Source of the DNA: Sapria himalayana
Taxonomy: Eukaryota; Streptophyta; Magnoliopsida; Malpighiales; Rafflesiaceae
Assembly: GCA_029783825.1 (NCBI GenBank)
Contig: JAREIK010000748.1
Coordinates: 485,999 to 549,998, forward strand
DNA length: 64,000 bases
Direction: 5' to 3'
Part shown: positions 12,016 to 23,700 of the stretch, in pieces
Numbering within the stretch: position 1 is the stretch's first letter
Layout: each line of letters begins with the position of its first letter
Program-made: the position numbers and the translations under genes
Notes under the pieces: model-generated
Told to the model about the DNA's origin: nothing
Seen by the model: only the letters and a program-made list of their open reading frames with translations
Databases searched by the model: none

Positions 12016-13789
12016 GTATGTATGCATGTATGTATACATATAAAGGTATATGAATTATATTTGGTGAGCTCGAATTACGACAACGTCCAAACTAAGTTAC
12101 GTGGTATTTTTTTCTTGAGCATGGTTAATATAAAAAAGTGAACTCAGATTGAGACAACATCCAGGCTGAGTTACATGGCAGTTTTTGGAAAATATCCAAG
12201 GAAAAAATATTTTATTAGAAAATGTTCAATACGTCTTTTGGAGGAGGTTCATATTTTACGGAGTAAATCTAAGAAAAAAGCATATTTTGTTCGTAGAAAT
12301 GTCCAATATGTTTTATGGTAGAGGTCTATATTTTTAGGAATAATTCCAAAGAATTAAATATTTCTATAGATATATATATATAATATGTCATACTTGGCTT
12401 CAACATGTGTTAGGGAGTCGATGAGACTCAAGAATATGATCATATAAATATTTCATTCATAATTACATTCATTAAAATGTTATACTTGAGGTGGTATTGA
12501 TATACATGCATGATGTTTTAAGTGCACTTAAATAAAGAGTAGCCCTATGAAGGTTTACCTCTATTGAGCTTTGCTCACTCCATTGTGGGGCCCCTTTTAG
12601 GTACATGTCTAGGATAAATAACAGATTCAAATGTGGGATCACACGTGTGAAGGGAAATGTATATTTAAATTTTGATATCAAATTTATAAAGTTTTCGTGA
12701 AATTTTCCGGAAGGAAAAGGTTTTATCCTATCGGAATTTCGTTTTATTTAAAGGCTATAAATGATAATGTTTTATATTTAAATTGGAACTGTTAGAAATT
12801 TCATTGAAAATGATTAATTGGTGAAATGTTTCTTTATTTCGTTTAGTAAAATTTAGTATAGGTGAATTGGGTTTGGATTGTTATAGTTGTTTCTGAAATA
12901 TCATTTAATCATAATTGACATAATTAAATTTCATATACACGAGATCATTCTATATACATGGGCGGGTGCATGATACACACACACACACATAAAGGTACAT
13001 GAATTATATTTAGCGAACTCGAATTGGGACAATGTCTAGACTTAAGCTGCGTGAAATTTTTTTTCGTGAGCATGGTTAATATAAATATATGAACTCAAAT
13101 TGGGACAACATCCAGGCTGAGTTACATGGTAGTTTTGGAAAATATCTAAGGAAAAAAATATTTTATTAGAAAATATTCAATATGTTTTTTGGAGGAGGTT
13201 CATATTTCTCAGATTAAATCCAAGAAATAAATATATTTTGTTTGTAGAAATGTCCAATATATTTTTTGGTGGAGGTCTATATTTTTCAGAATAATTCCAA
13301 AAAATTAAATAAATAAATAAATAAATAAATATATAAATAAATATAAATATATATATAATGTCACACTTAGCTTCGGCATGTGTTAGGGAGTTAATAAGAC
13401 TCAAGAATATGAGCATATAAATATTTCATCCATAATTACATTCATTAAAATATTATACTTGAGTGGGTATTGATATATATGCATTATGTTTTAAGTGCAC
13501 TTAGATAAAGAGTAGCCTTGTGGAAGTTTACCTCTACTGAGCTTTGCTCACTCCATTGCGGGACCCCTTTTAGGTACAAGTCTAATATAAATGATAGTTT
13601 CACATGCGGAATTACACGTGTGAAGGGAAGCTGGTTGTGACTTGAATAATATATTATGTGTTTTTTTAATCCACTAAGCAAATAAAGGAAAATAAAATGT
13701 GTCCACTATATTTGAAAAAATTGTATTTCATTGCACATTTTGTTGTGTAATGAAATGGAATGGGATGCCCTGGGGGATGGGGTGTCACA
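11123..13789 (+). repeat. Gypsy LTR 2 (middle, internally duplicated)
   Basis: It starts TGTAAAATCTC and ends GTGTCACA, immediately followed by a good primer site. At 2667 bases it is much longer than LTR 3 (1546), because a segment of about 990 bases is present twice in tandem: 11681-12665 and 12673-13640. Each copy starts at TTGATATCAAATT and contains its own CA/TA tract, the GAACTCGAATT block and the AGTGCACTTA block. Tracts of TA/TATG (11985-12040), CA (12976-12989) and AAAT (13311-13340) sit at equivalent places. Confidence 0.85.
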
Positions 13790-13810
13790 GCTTGGTATCA
13801 TAGGTTGGGT
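13790..13810 (+). other. Primer-binding site, copy 2
   Basis: GCTTGGTATCATAGG begins right after the CA end of LTR 2. TGGTATCA (13793-13800) matches the 3' end of plant initiator methionine tRNA in complement, the usual primer of chromoviruses. Confidence 0.85.
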
Positions 13811-14045
13811 ATATGATTACCAATAACTCAGAAATTAATACAAGTTTCACAAGATAGTAGGAAAATTTAGATATATAAATATTTAATGCTCAGTAAAAAG
13901 AAGAAACACTAGGATAAAGAAATATAACCTTAATGGTTCAAAAAATGAAAAGATATTTTCAAAATGAAAAATCTATTATTAGTTGGCATTTGCACTAATA
14001 ATAGGGAATGACTGTGATTTATAAATTATTATTTGACTTATGTTT

Positions 14046-14340
14046 ATGGCAAATAGAGAACGAAGACATAGATGACATCCACAAAATGAGGAATAACCCC
14101 CAGCCACCTTTGACCAATAGGCTTTCTTAAAAGTTGTGGGTGTTGAAGTTGCTAGAGGTGCATAGAATAGTGCAGCTGGAGGCCAACAAGAGCCAAGTAA
14201 CCTACGAAAGTTCACGACACATAATTCTCCTATATTTATGGAAGGAGAGAACATAATGGTAGTACATCTTTAGTTTCGACAAGTTGAGAAAAACTTTGAT
14301 GAGCCATTGCATGTGACTTCTCCTTTGGGGACAAAGATGA
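14046..14340 (+). pseudogene. Gypsy gag N-terminal relic, copy 2
   Basis: ATG at 14046 and following sequence parallel copy 1 (MANRER, then the LRKFTTHNSPIFMEGEN-type peptide). A TGA ends the frame after nine codons. As in copy 1, the rest of gag is missing and protease-tail sequence begins near 14395. Confidence 0.6.
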
Positions 14341-14394
14341 AAATTAGTCAGATATATCAAGATTGTGAGTTAGAAATCTCAGGAATTCTACTCA

Positions 14395-15560
14395 TGACAA
14401 TCCTTAGAATCATGAACATGTAAGATTTGGATGCAATTCTTTGCATGGACTAGTTAATAGCACATCAAGTTGTTATTGATTGTGATCTTAAAAGAATTAT
14501 TATCGACACACCAGACTATATTTGTGTTATATTTCAGGGGGATAAGAAAAATGCTTTATCCTAAACTATATATGATTCTAAATGGCATGGAAAACTTAAG
14601 GGTTGGTTGGCATGTCTCATCCTAGAATAAGAGGGGACATTGAATATAAATTTTCCTCGGATAATCTGTGAATACGAGAAGATTTTTTTCTAATGAATTA
14701 CCAAGATTACCCCCACACAGGAATATGAATTTTTGTATTGAGTTACATCCTAGTATATCACACATTTCTATGACTTTGCATAGGATGACAATGATTGAAT
14801 TAAAAGTACTCATCGTCTAGAAATAATTTTTGTTGGAAAATGGTTTCATTAGACCTAGTACTTTACCACTAGGTGCTCTGGTTTTATTTGCAAAGAAGAA
14901 GGATAAAATCCTTCAACTATGCATTCATTATGGATAGTTGAATAGGGTTACGGTAAAGAATCGATATCTATTACCAAAGATTTATGATATATTTGACCAG
15001 TTAAAAGGGGCACAAGTCTTTTCCAAGATAGATCTTCGTACATGATATTACTAGTTGTGAATTAGAGAGGGTGACATCCCTAAGACAACATTTAGAACAT
15101 GATATAAGTATTTTGAGTTTAAAGTAATGTTTTTCACATTAACGAATGTGCCAGCAACATTAATGAATCTTATGTATTGAATATTTCAGCTATATTTAGA
15201 TCATTTTATTGTGATTTTTGTGAATGATATTTTGATCTATTCTCAGTTCGAAGGAGAGCATGAAGATCATTTAAATATTATTCTCCAAACTTTGAGAAAA
15301 CATAAGTTGTATACCAAGTTTTGTAAATATAACTTTTGGGACATGTATTATTAGCTATTGGTATCTCAGTGGACCCTGAAAAAGGCAGGGCAGTCATGAA
15401 TTGGGAGAGGCAAAAATGAGTTTTTGAAAAATGTAGTATTTTGGGATTGGCTGTGTATTACAAAAGATTTCTTGAGAATTTTACCCGGTTAGGTTCTCTA
15501 ATGACTAGAATGAACAGTAAAGAAGTAAAGTATGACCGGACAGATTCATTTGAATAGATA
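14395..15560 (+). pseudogene. Gypsy protease tail and RT relic, copy 2
   Basis: The order is the protease-tail block (14400-14470), FQGDKKNAL (14535), ELHPSISHISM (14740), [21 protein letters not shown] (14844-14910), [21 protein letters not shown] (14950-15010), FSKIDLRT (15020) and FVNDILIYSQFEGEHEDHL (15210-15270). The catalytic FVDDIL box reads FVNDIL, so one Asp is lost. Frameshifts are frequent. Copy 2 keeps more of the RT middle than copy 1. Confidence 0.88.
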
Positions 15561-15569
15561 TTCTAGGAA

Positions 15570-15990
15570 TTGAAAAGGAAACTTATTTTAGCTTTTATTT
15601 TGATAGTTTTGGATTAGGATGTATTCTGATGCCTCAAAAGATGGATTAGGATGTGTCATGATGCAATCTGGGAAAGTTGTAGCTTATGGTTCAAGGCAGT
15701 TAAAGAATCATGAGCGGAATTATCCTAGACGTGATATAGAGTTGGTGGCTATAGTTTTTGCTTTAAAACTATCGTGCCATTAATTGTATGGAGAGCAATT
15801 TGAGGTATATTCAGACCTAAAAAGTCTAAAATATATCTTTACACAATGATACCTTAACATGAGACAATGTCGATGGATAAAGTATCTAGAAGATTATGAT
15901 TTTACTTTGCATTACCATCTAGGTACGGCAAATGTGGTGGCTGATACACTTAGTAGGAAGTCACGAGGTGCCCTAGCTAGTATAGCATTG
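15570..15990 (+). pseudogene. Gypsy RNase H relic, copy 2
   Basis: Pieces equivalent to copy 1 are visible: [27 protein letters not shown], the ELVAIVFAL block, FTLHYHLGTANVVADTLSRKSRGA (15900-15975). A small deletion at about 15615 removes bases that copy 1 keeps at 9100-9130. It is not translatable as a whole. Confidence 0.82.
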
Positions 15991-16259
15991 TGAGAATGGG
16001 ATATGCTTGAAATCATGTGATGATTCAGCTTATATTATAATAGTCAAAGTCAGAGTGTAATCGAGAGTTTAGTAGCTATATTTTCACTATTAAATAAGGT
16101 AATTGATATCTAGAAATAAGATGCAAAAATATTATCTATAAAAAATTGAGTAGAGACTGGTAAATGTGATGAAAGTTGGGTTGTTCATATAGATGGTAGT
16201 CTTCGATTTAGGGGATGGATTGTGGTTCCCCAGATAGTAGAATTAAGAAAAGAGATTCT

Positions 16260-17024
16260 TAGAGAATTTCACTATTCTCGTTTTACAATATACCCAGGTA
16301 CCACAAAAAAGTATAATGATCTTCGTCACTAGTATTACTGGAATGGGATGAAGAGACACATTAGAGATTTTGTTCGATGATGCTTCATGTGTCAACAGAT
16401 AAAGGCTGAGCATCAGAGTACAGAAAGATTATTCTAGCCTTTGGAGGTAGTAGAGTGAATTTTGGAGCATATCACGATGAATTTTGTTACTAACTTGCGA
16501 TGAATATCACGAAAACATGATGCTGTGTGGGTAATTGTGGATCAACTTACAAAGTCAACACATTTTCTGGCAATGTGAATGACCTTCACACGTGAGGAAT
16601 TGTGCAAGTTATACATTTGAGAAATTTTCTAATTACATGGAGTACTAGTATCTATAGTATCAGACAGAGATCCTAAATTTATGGCTAATTTTGGAAGAGT
16701 TGCCACAAAGCAATGAGAACACAGATGATGATGAGCACTACTTTTCATTAACAAATAGACAGTCCATTGGAAAAGATCATAAAAGTTTTTGAAGATATGT
16801 TGTGTGCATGTCGTCTAGATTTCAAGGGTAGCTGGGAAGAATATCTGCCTTTGGTCAAGTTTGCTTATAACTATAGCTATCCGGCAAGTATCCAAATGAC
16901 ACTACATGAAGCATTGTATGAAAGGCAATGTCAATCTCTAGTTTTTTGGATTGACGTGGGAGACAGATCTATCGCAGGTCTAGATTGGATTAGAGATACC
17001 TTAGAAAAAGTAGATTTGATATGA
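16260..17024 (+). pseudogene. Gypsy integrase relic, copy 2
   Basis: The H2C2 zinc-binding part (HYSRFTIYPGTTK, then CFMCQQIKAEHQ, 16270-16400) is followed by HITMNFVT, VSDRDPKF and an open piece at 16767-17024 with VFEDMLCACRLDFKGSWEE, LVKFAYNYSYPASIQMTLHEALYE and DTLEKVDLI. The first catalytic Asp is Asn (MNF), and the region with the catalytic Glu is frame-broken near 16755. Confidence 0.87.
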
Positions 17025-17029
17025 CATCT

Positions 17030-17535
17030 TCTTACAGCTCAAAGTCGACAGAAAAGTTAAGCTGATAGACAAGGGTGACCATTAGAATTTGAGGTTTGAG
17101 ATAATATTTTTTTGAAAGAATTGCCAAAAGAGGAGTAATTAGATTTGGCAAGCATGAAAAGTTATCACCAAGATATATTGGGCCATTCAAAATACTAGAA
17201 AAGGTGGGTTTGGTTTCTTATCGATTGGTATTACCGTCATATTTATCTGGTGTCCACAAGATATTATATGTCTCTATGCTTAGGAAATATATTTCTGATT
17301 CAACTCATATAATAGATTGGAGCGAACTCATTATTGATATAGATGGAATGTTAAAATAAATGGCAGTGCATATCATTAATAGTCAAGACCATATTTTGTG
17401 ACGTAAGACTGTGAGACTAGTAATAATGATATGACAGTATCAAAGAATAAAGGAAGCAACCTAGAAACGTGAAGACATGATGCATGTTGCTTATCCTTTT
17501 TTATTTGAAAATGATGGTATGTGTTTTAGTAATTT
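17030..17535 (+). pseudogene. Gypsy pol C-terminal tail, copy 2
   Basis: LLTAQSRQKS, RPLEFEV, GVIRFGKHEKLSPRYIGPFKILEKVG, MLRKYISDSTH and HVAYPFLFENDG follow in order, as in copy 1. It ends near the TAG at about 17529. Confidence 0.75.
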
Positions 17536-17608
17536 AATAATTATTTAATTTCAAGATATATTTATAATTTTAAAGGTGTATCTGTGAGAATTTCAAGATG
17601 AATTCTTT

Positions 17609-17619
17609 AAGGAGGAGAA
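17609..17619 (+). other. Polypurine tract, copy 2
   Basis: AAGGAGGAGAA lies directly before the TG of LTR 3. Confidence 0.8.
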
Positions 17620-18830
17620 TGTGAAATCCCAAAAAAAAAAGAAATAAATACCATGATTTGTTTTTGGAGGATAAATGAGCAAAATATTAATTTTACAATA
17701 AGAAAAATAAGTTAAAAATTTTAGAACATTGAAGATAAAATAGATTTTGTTATTGAATTAGTCTTGGAAAATATTACTATGGTGATAAATATTGTCAAAT
17801 TCTAAGGAAGTTAGAATTTTGTTATTTTTAAAATTTATTAATATAATTATTTGAATACATAATTAATTAAGAAAAAAAACGGAGGCAAAAGACTGTGCCA
17901 TGACATCAGCACAGGCCGTGCCATGCATGGTCATATGTAAAAAAATTATTATAACAATAATTTTTTTTTAAAAAAATAAAATTTAAAAAAATATCAGGAA
18001 CCCGAAAAATGTGATGACGAAGAGAAAAATAAAAATATATATCGGGAGAGAGAGTCACTATGTAGAGGAAAAAAAATATAAAAGTTTCTTTGAATTTCTT
18101 TTGATCATGACTGATTATTCATGAGTTGGAATAGAATAGTCTAAGAACTAAAGTTGCTCTACGCGATAAGATCTTCATTTTGATATTAAATTTATAAATT
18201 TTAGTGAAATTTTCCGCAAGGTAGTGGTTTTCTCATATCTGAATTTCTTTCTATTTAAAGGCCATAAATGATCATGTTCAATTCGAATTGTTAGAAATTT
18301 TATTTGAAGTGGTTAATTGGAGAAAAGTTTCTGTGTTTCATTTAATATAATTTAATACAAGTGAAATTAGGTTTGGATTGTTATAAATGTGTCTGAAACA
18401 TCATTTTATCATAAATGACATAATTACATTTCATATGCATGGGAACATTCCATATACAAGGGTGGGTGAATGACACACACACACACACACACAAAGGTAT
18501 ATGAATTGTATTTGGCGAACTCAAATTGGGACAACGTCCAGACTAAATTGCGTGGTGTTTTTTTGGAGCATGGCTAATAAAAATATACGAACTTGAATTG
18601 AGAAAACATCCAGGCTAAGTTACTCAGTGTTTTTTTTAGAAAATATCCAAAGAAAATAATATTCTTTTAGAAGATGTCTAATACGTTTTTCAAAAGAATT
18701 CCATATTTCTTGGAGTAAATCCAAGAAAAGTAAATTTTGTTCAGAGAAATTTCCAATATGATTTTTAAAGGAGGTCCATATTTTTTAGAATAATTCTAAA
18801 AAAAATAAATAAATAAATATGCGTGCGTGC

Positions 18831-18861
<31 letters not shown>

Positions 18862-19165
18862 ATATGTGACACTTGGCTTCGACATGTGTGTGGGAGTCGA
18901 TGGGACTTAGGAAAATGAGCATATAAAGATTTTATTCATAATTGGATTCATATAAACATTATACTAGAGTGGGTATTGATATAAATGCATGGAGTTTAAT
19001 GTGCTCTAAGGAGTAAAACTGTGGGGGTTTATTTAGCTTTGCTCATTGCGTTGTAGGACCCTTTTTAGATACAGGTCTGAGATAGATGATAGATCCACAT
19101 GCGAGATCGCACGTGTGAAGGGGTCTCACATATGGAATGGGACCCCTTGGGGATGGGGTCTCACA
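17620..19165 (+). repeat. Gypsy LTR 3 (right)
   Basis: It starts TGTGAAATCCC, ends GTCTCACA and is followed by the GAAAA duplication. It holds a single copy of the segment doubled in LTR 2. Near its end it lacks about 150 bases that LTRs 1 and 2 contain between AGGGAAGC and GGGAYCCCCTGG. Tracts of CA (18474-18493) and AAAT/GTGC/GT/AT (18805-18862) are present. Confidence 0.85.
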
Positions 19166-19170
19166 GAAAA
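19166..19170. repeat. 5-bp target-site duplication (right copy)
   Basis: GAAAA, identical to 6062-6066, sits between the CA end of LTR 3 and the resumed TAATG satellite. Confidence 0.85.
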
Positions 19171-19718
19171 TGTAATGTGATGTAAATATAATGTAATGTA
19201 ATTTAATGTAATGTAATGTAAATTTAATGTAATGTTATTTAATGTAATGTAATGTAATATAAATGTAATGCAATGTAAAAAAATTAAATTTAATGTGAAT
19301 GTAATGTGATGTAATGTAATATAATATAATGTAATGTAATGTAATTTAATATAATGAAATATATTTTAAATAAAATATAATGTAATTTAATGTAATGTAA
19401 ATGTAATGTAATGTTATGTAAATATAATGAAATGAAATGAAATGTAATATAATGTAATATAAATGTAATATAAATGTAATGGAATGTGATAAATGTAAAT
19501 TAATGTAAATATAATGTAATGTAATGTAATGCAATGTAATGTAAAAATAATGAATGTAATGTATTGTATTGTTTATGTAATCTAATATAATGTAATTTAA
19601 TGTAATATAATGTAATATATTTGTAAAGTAATGTAATTATAATGTAATTTAATGTAATTTTATCTAATAAAATTTAAATGTAATGTAATGAAAATGTAAT
19701 GTTTAGTAAATGTAATGT

Positions 19719-19893
19719 AATGAAATATAATGTATTGTAATTTATATATAATGAAATATAATGTATTGTAATTTATATATAATGAAATATAATGTTTTGT
19801 AATTTATATATAATGAAATATAATGTATTGTAATTTATATATAATGAAATATAATGTATTGTAATTTATATATAATGAAATATAATGTATTGA
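19719..19893. repeat. 31-bp tandem repeat inside the satellite
   Basis: The unit, which starts AATGAAATATAATGTATTGT and ends in TATATAT, begins at 19719, 19750, 19781, 19812, 19843 and 19874, giving six nearly identical copies. One copy has TTTTG for TATTG. The sharp period shows a recent local expansion. Confidence 0.9.
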
Positions 19894-20577
19894 AATGTAA
19901 ATGCAATGTAAATGTAATGTGTTGTAAATCAAATGTAATGTAAATTTAATGTAATGTAATATAATGTAATGTAATTTAATGTAATGTAAATGTAATGTAA
20001 TGAAATGTAAATATAATGTAATTGTAATGTACTGTTATATAATTGACTATAAATGTAATGTAAATATAATGTAATGTAATTTAAAAGTAATGTAATGTAA
20101 TATAATGTAATGTGACGAAATCTAATTTAAATGTAATGTAATGTAAAATTAATTTAATATAAAGTAAATTAAAGTAATGTAATGTAATATAATGTAGCGT
20201 AAATGTAATGTAATGTAAATAAAATGTAATGTAATGTAATGTAAATGTAATGTAATGTAATGTAAATGTAATGTAATTTAAATGTATTGTAATATATTGT
20301 AAATGTAATGTAATGTAAATGAAACGTAATGTAAATATATTATAATGTAATGTAATGTAATGAAAATACAATGTAATGTAAATGTAATGTAATCCAAATA
20401 TAATCTAATTATTGTAATGTAAATATATTGTAATGTAATGTAATGTTTATGTAATATAATTAACATGTAATTATTATGTAAATATAATAAAATGTAAATA
20501 ATTTAATGTCATGTAATATAATGCAATGTAATGTTAATGTAATGTAATTTATGTAATGTAAAACAATGTAATATTAT

Positions 20578-20703
20578 GTAATGTGAATGTAATGTAATGT
20601 CAATTTAATGTAATGTATGCAATGTAAAATAATGTAATATGTAATGTGAATGTAATGTAATGTCAATTTAATGTAATGTATGCAATGTAAAATAATGTAA
20701 TAT
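20578..20703. repeat. 63-bp tandem duplication in the satellite
   Basis: ATGTGAATGTAATGTAATGTC begins at 20581 and again at 20644, with the following TGCAATGTAAAATAATG shared. A partial third start is seen at 20707. Confidence 0.85.
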
Positions 20704-23700
20704 GTAATATGAATGTAATGTGAATGTAATGTAATGTAAATGTTATGTAATGTAAAGGTAATATAATGTAATGTAATGTAATGTAATGTAAATGTAATGT
20801 AAATGTAATTTAAAATTATTGTAATTGTTATAAAATGTAATGCAATTAATGTAATGTAAATGTAATGTAAAGTAATATAATGTATTGTAATATAATATAA
20901 TGTAATATAATGTAATGTACTGTAATTTAAATGTAATGAAAATGTAATCTAAAGTAAAGTAATGTAATTTATTGTAATGTAATCTAAATATAAAAGCAAT
21001 GTAATGTAATGTATTATTATATGTAATGTAATGTAATTTAAATGTTATTTAATGTAATATAATTTAATATAAATGTAATGTAATGTAATATCAATGTAAT
21101 GTAATGTAAATATAATGTAATTAAAATGTAATGTAAATGTAATGAAATGTAATCTAATATAATGTAATGTAATTTTATATAAATGTAATGTAAAATAAAT
21201 GTAATGTAATGTAAATTAAATGTAATGTTATGTAATTTTATGTGATGTAATGTAAATGTAATGTTATTTAAATGTAATGTAATGTAATGTCGTGTAAATC
21301 TAATGAAATGAAATATAATGTAATGTAATATAAATTTAATTTAATGTAAATTAATGTAATGATATGTAATGTAAATATATTGTAATGTAATATAAATGTA
21401 ATGTAAAATATAAAGTTATGTAATGTTAATGAAATATAATGAAATATAATGAAATGTAATGTATTATAAATGTAATATAAATGTAATGTAATGTGATGTA
21501 AATGTTTTTTAATGTAAATGTATTGTAATGTAATGTAATCTAAATGTAATATAATGTATATGTAATGAAATTTTAATGTAATGAAATGTAAATGTAATGT
21601 AAAATAAATTACATGTAATGTAATGTAATGTAATTTAATGTGATGTGGTGTGATGTGATGTGATGTAATATAATGTAAGGTAATGTAGTGTACTGTAAAT
21701 TTAATATAAAGTATTTTAATGGAAATGTAATAAAATTTAATGTAGTGTAATGTAAATGTAATGCAATGTAATGTAAATGTAATGTAAATGTAATTTAATT
21801 TATTGTTATGTAATGTAATGTAATATAAATGATGTTATGTATTAAAAATGAAATGTAATCTAAATGTGATGCAATGTAATTTAAATGTAATGAAATTTAA
21901 TTTAATGTAAACTAATGTAATATAATGTAATGTAAATGTAAGGTAAATGTAATGTAAGGTAATGAAATATAAATATAATGTAATGTAATGTAATGATATG
22001 TAATATAAATGTAATGTAATGTAAAGTAATATAATGTAAATGTAATGTAAATAAATGTAATTGTAAAATAATGTAATGTAATGTAAATGAAATATAAATG
22101 TAATGTAAAAATAATGTAATGTAATGTAAATGAAATATAAATGTAATGTAAAAGTAATGTAATGTAAATGTAATAAAATGTAAAGTTATATAATGTAATG
22201 TAATGTAATGTAAATGTAATAAAATGTAAAGTTATATAATGTAATCTAATTTAAATGTAATGTAAATGTATTGTAATTGTAATTTAAATGTAATAAAATT
22301 AAAAGAACATAATGTAATGTAAATGTGATGTAAATGTAATTTAAGGTAATGCAATGTATTGTAATATAATTAACTGTAATTTAATGTAATGCAAATGTTT
22401 TCGAAAGTTATGTAATTTAATATAATGTAAATATAAATGGAATTTAATGTAAATGTATAGTAATCTAATGTAATGTAATTTAATGTAATCTAATATAAAT
22501 GTAATGTAATGTATTGTAATGTAATGTATTGTAATGTAGTGTAATATAAATGTAATGTAATTTAAATAAATGTAATTTAATTTAATAAATATAATTTAAA
22601 TATAATGTAAATTTAATGTAATGTAATGTAAATTCAATGTAATCAAATGTAAATGTAATGTACTGTAATATTAATATAATGTAATGTAATTTAATTTAAT
22701 GTAATGTAATATAATATAAAAGCAATCTAATGTAATGTATTGAAGTGTAAATGTAATGTAATATATTGTAAATGTAATGTGATGTAAATGTATTGTAATG
22801 TAAATGTATAATATTGTAATGTAATTTAAATGTATTGAAATGTGATTTATTGAAATGTAATTTAAATTGTAATGTAATGTTTGTTAATAAAAGATAATGT
22901 AATGTAATGAAATTTAAATGTAACATAATCTAAAATGTAATAAAATGTAATGTATTGTAATGTAATATAAATGTAATGTAATGTAATGAAATGATATGTA
23001 TTGTAAATGTAATGTAATATAATGTTATGTAAATCTAATGTAATGTAATGTATCGTGAATGTAATATAATGTATTGTAAATATAATCTAAATGTAATGTA
23101 AAGTAATATAAATGTAATGTAATTGTAATGTAATTGTAATGTAATGTTATGTTATGTAATGTAAATGTAATGTAATCTAAAGATATGTAAAAGTAATTTA
23201 ATGTTGTGTAATATAATGTAATGTAATGTAATGTAAATGTAATGTATCGTAATGTAATGAAATTTAATGTAATGTAATGTAATTTATTGTAATGTAATGT
23301 AAATGTAAAGTAATGTAATGTAATGTAAATATAAAGTAATGTAAATGTAATGCAATATAGTGTAATGTAATGTAAATGTAATTTAATGTAATGTAATGTA
23401 ATATAAAATAATGTAATGTAATCTAATTTACATGTAATGTAATTAAATGTAATGTAATGTACATTTAATTAATGTAAATGTAATTTAATGTAAATGTAAT
23501 ATAAATGTAAGGTATTATAATTTATAAGTAATGTAATGACTATAAAATTAATGTAATGAATATGAAATTCAAATGTACTGTAAATGTATTGTAATGTAAT
23601 ATATTGATATGTATTGTAATATAATGTATTTTAAATGTAATGTAGTGTAAATCTAATGTAATGTATTATAAATGTAATGTAATAAAATGTAATTTAATAT

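Larger units (their letters stand above)
6067..19165 (+). mobile_element. Ty3/gypsy retrotransposon, three-LTR tandem form
   Basis: The block has LTR 6067-7276, internal region 7277-11122, LTR 11123-13789, second internal region 13790-17619 and LTR 17620-19165, all in one orientation. LTRs start TGTRAAATCYC (first base mutated in the left copy) and end with TCACA or GTCACA. A primer-binding site follows LTRs 1 and 2, and a polypurine tract precedes LTRs 2 and 3. Only one 5-bp duplication frames the whole, as expected for unequal recombination between LTRs of related elements or for a tandem copy. Pol motifs are of the Del/Tekay-like chromovirus type. Both internal regions are riddled with stops, so the element is dead. 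Confidence 0.88.

Noticed and set aside
13979..14254. 91-codon minus-strand frame
   Set aside because: It is antisense to the gag relic of gypsy copy 2, with no domain of its own.
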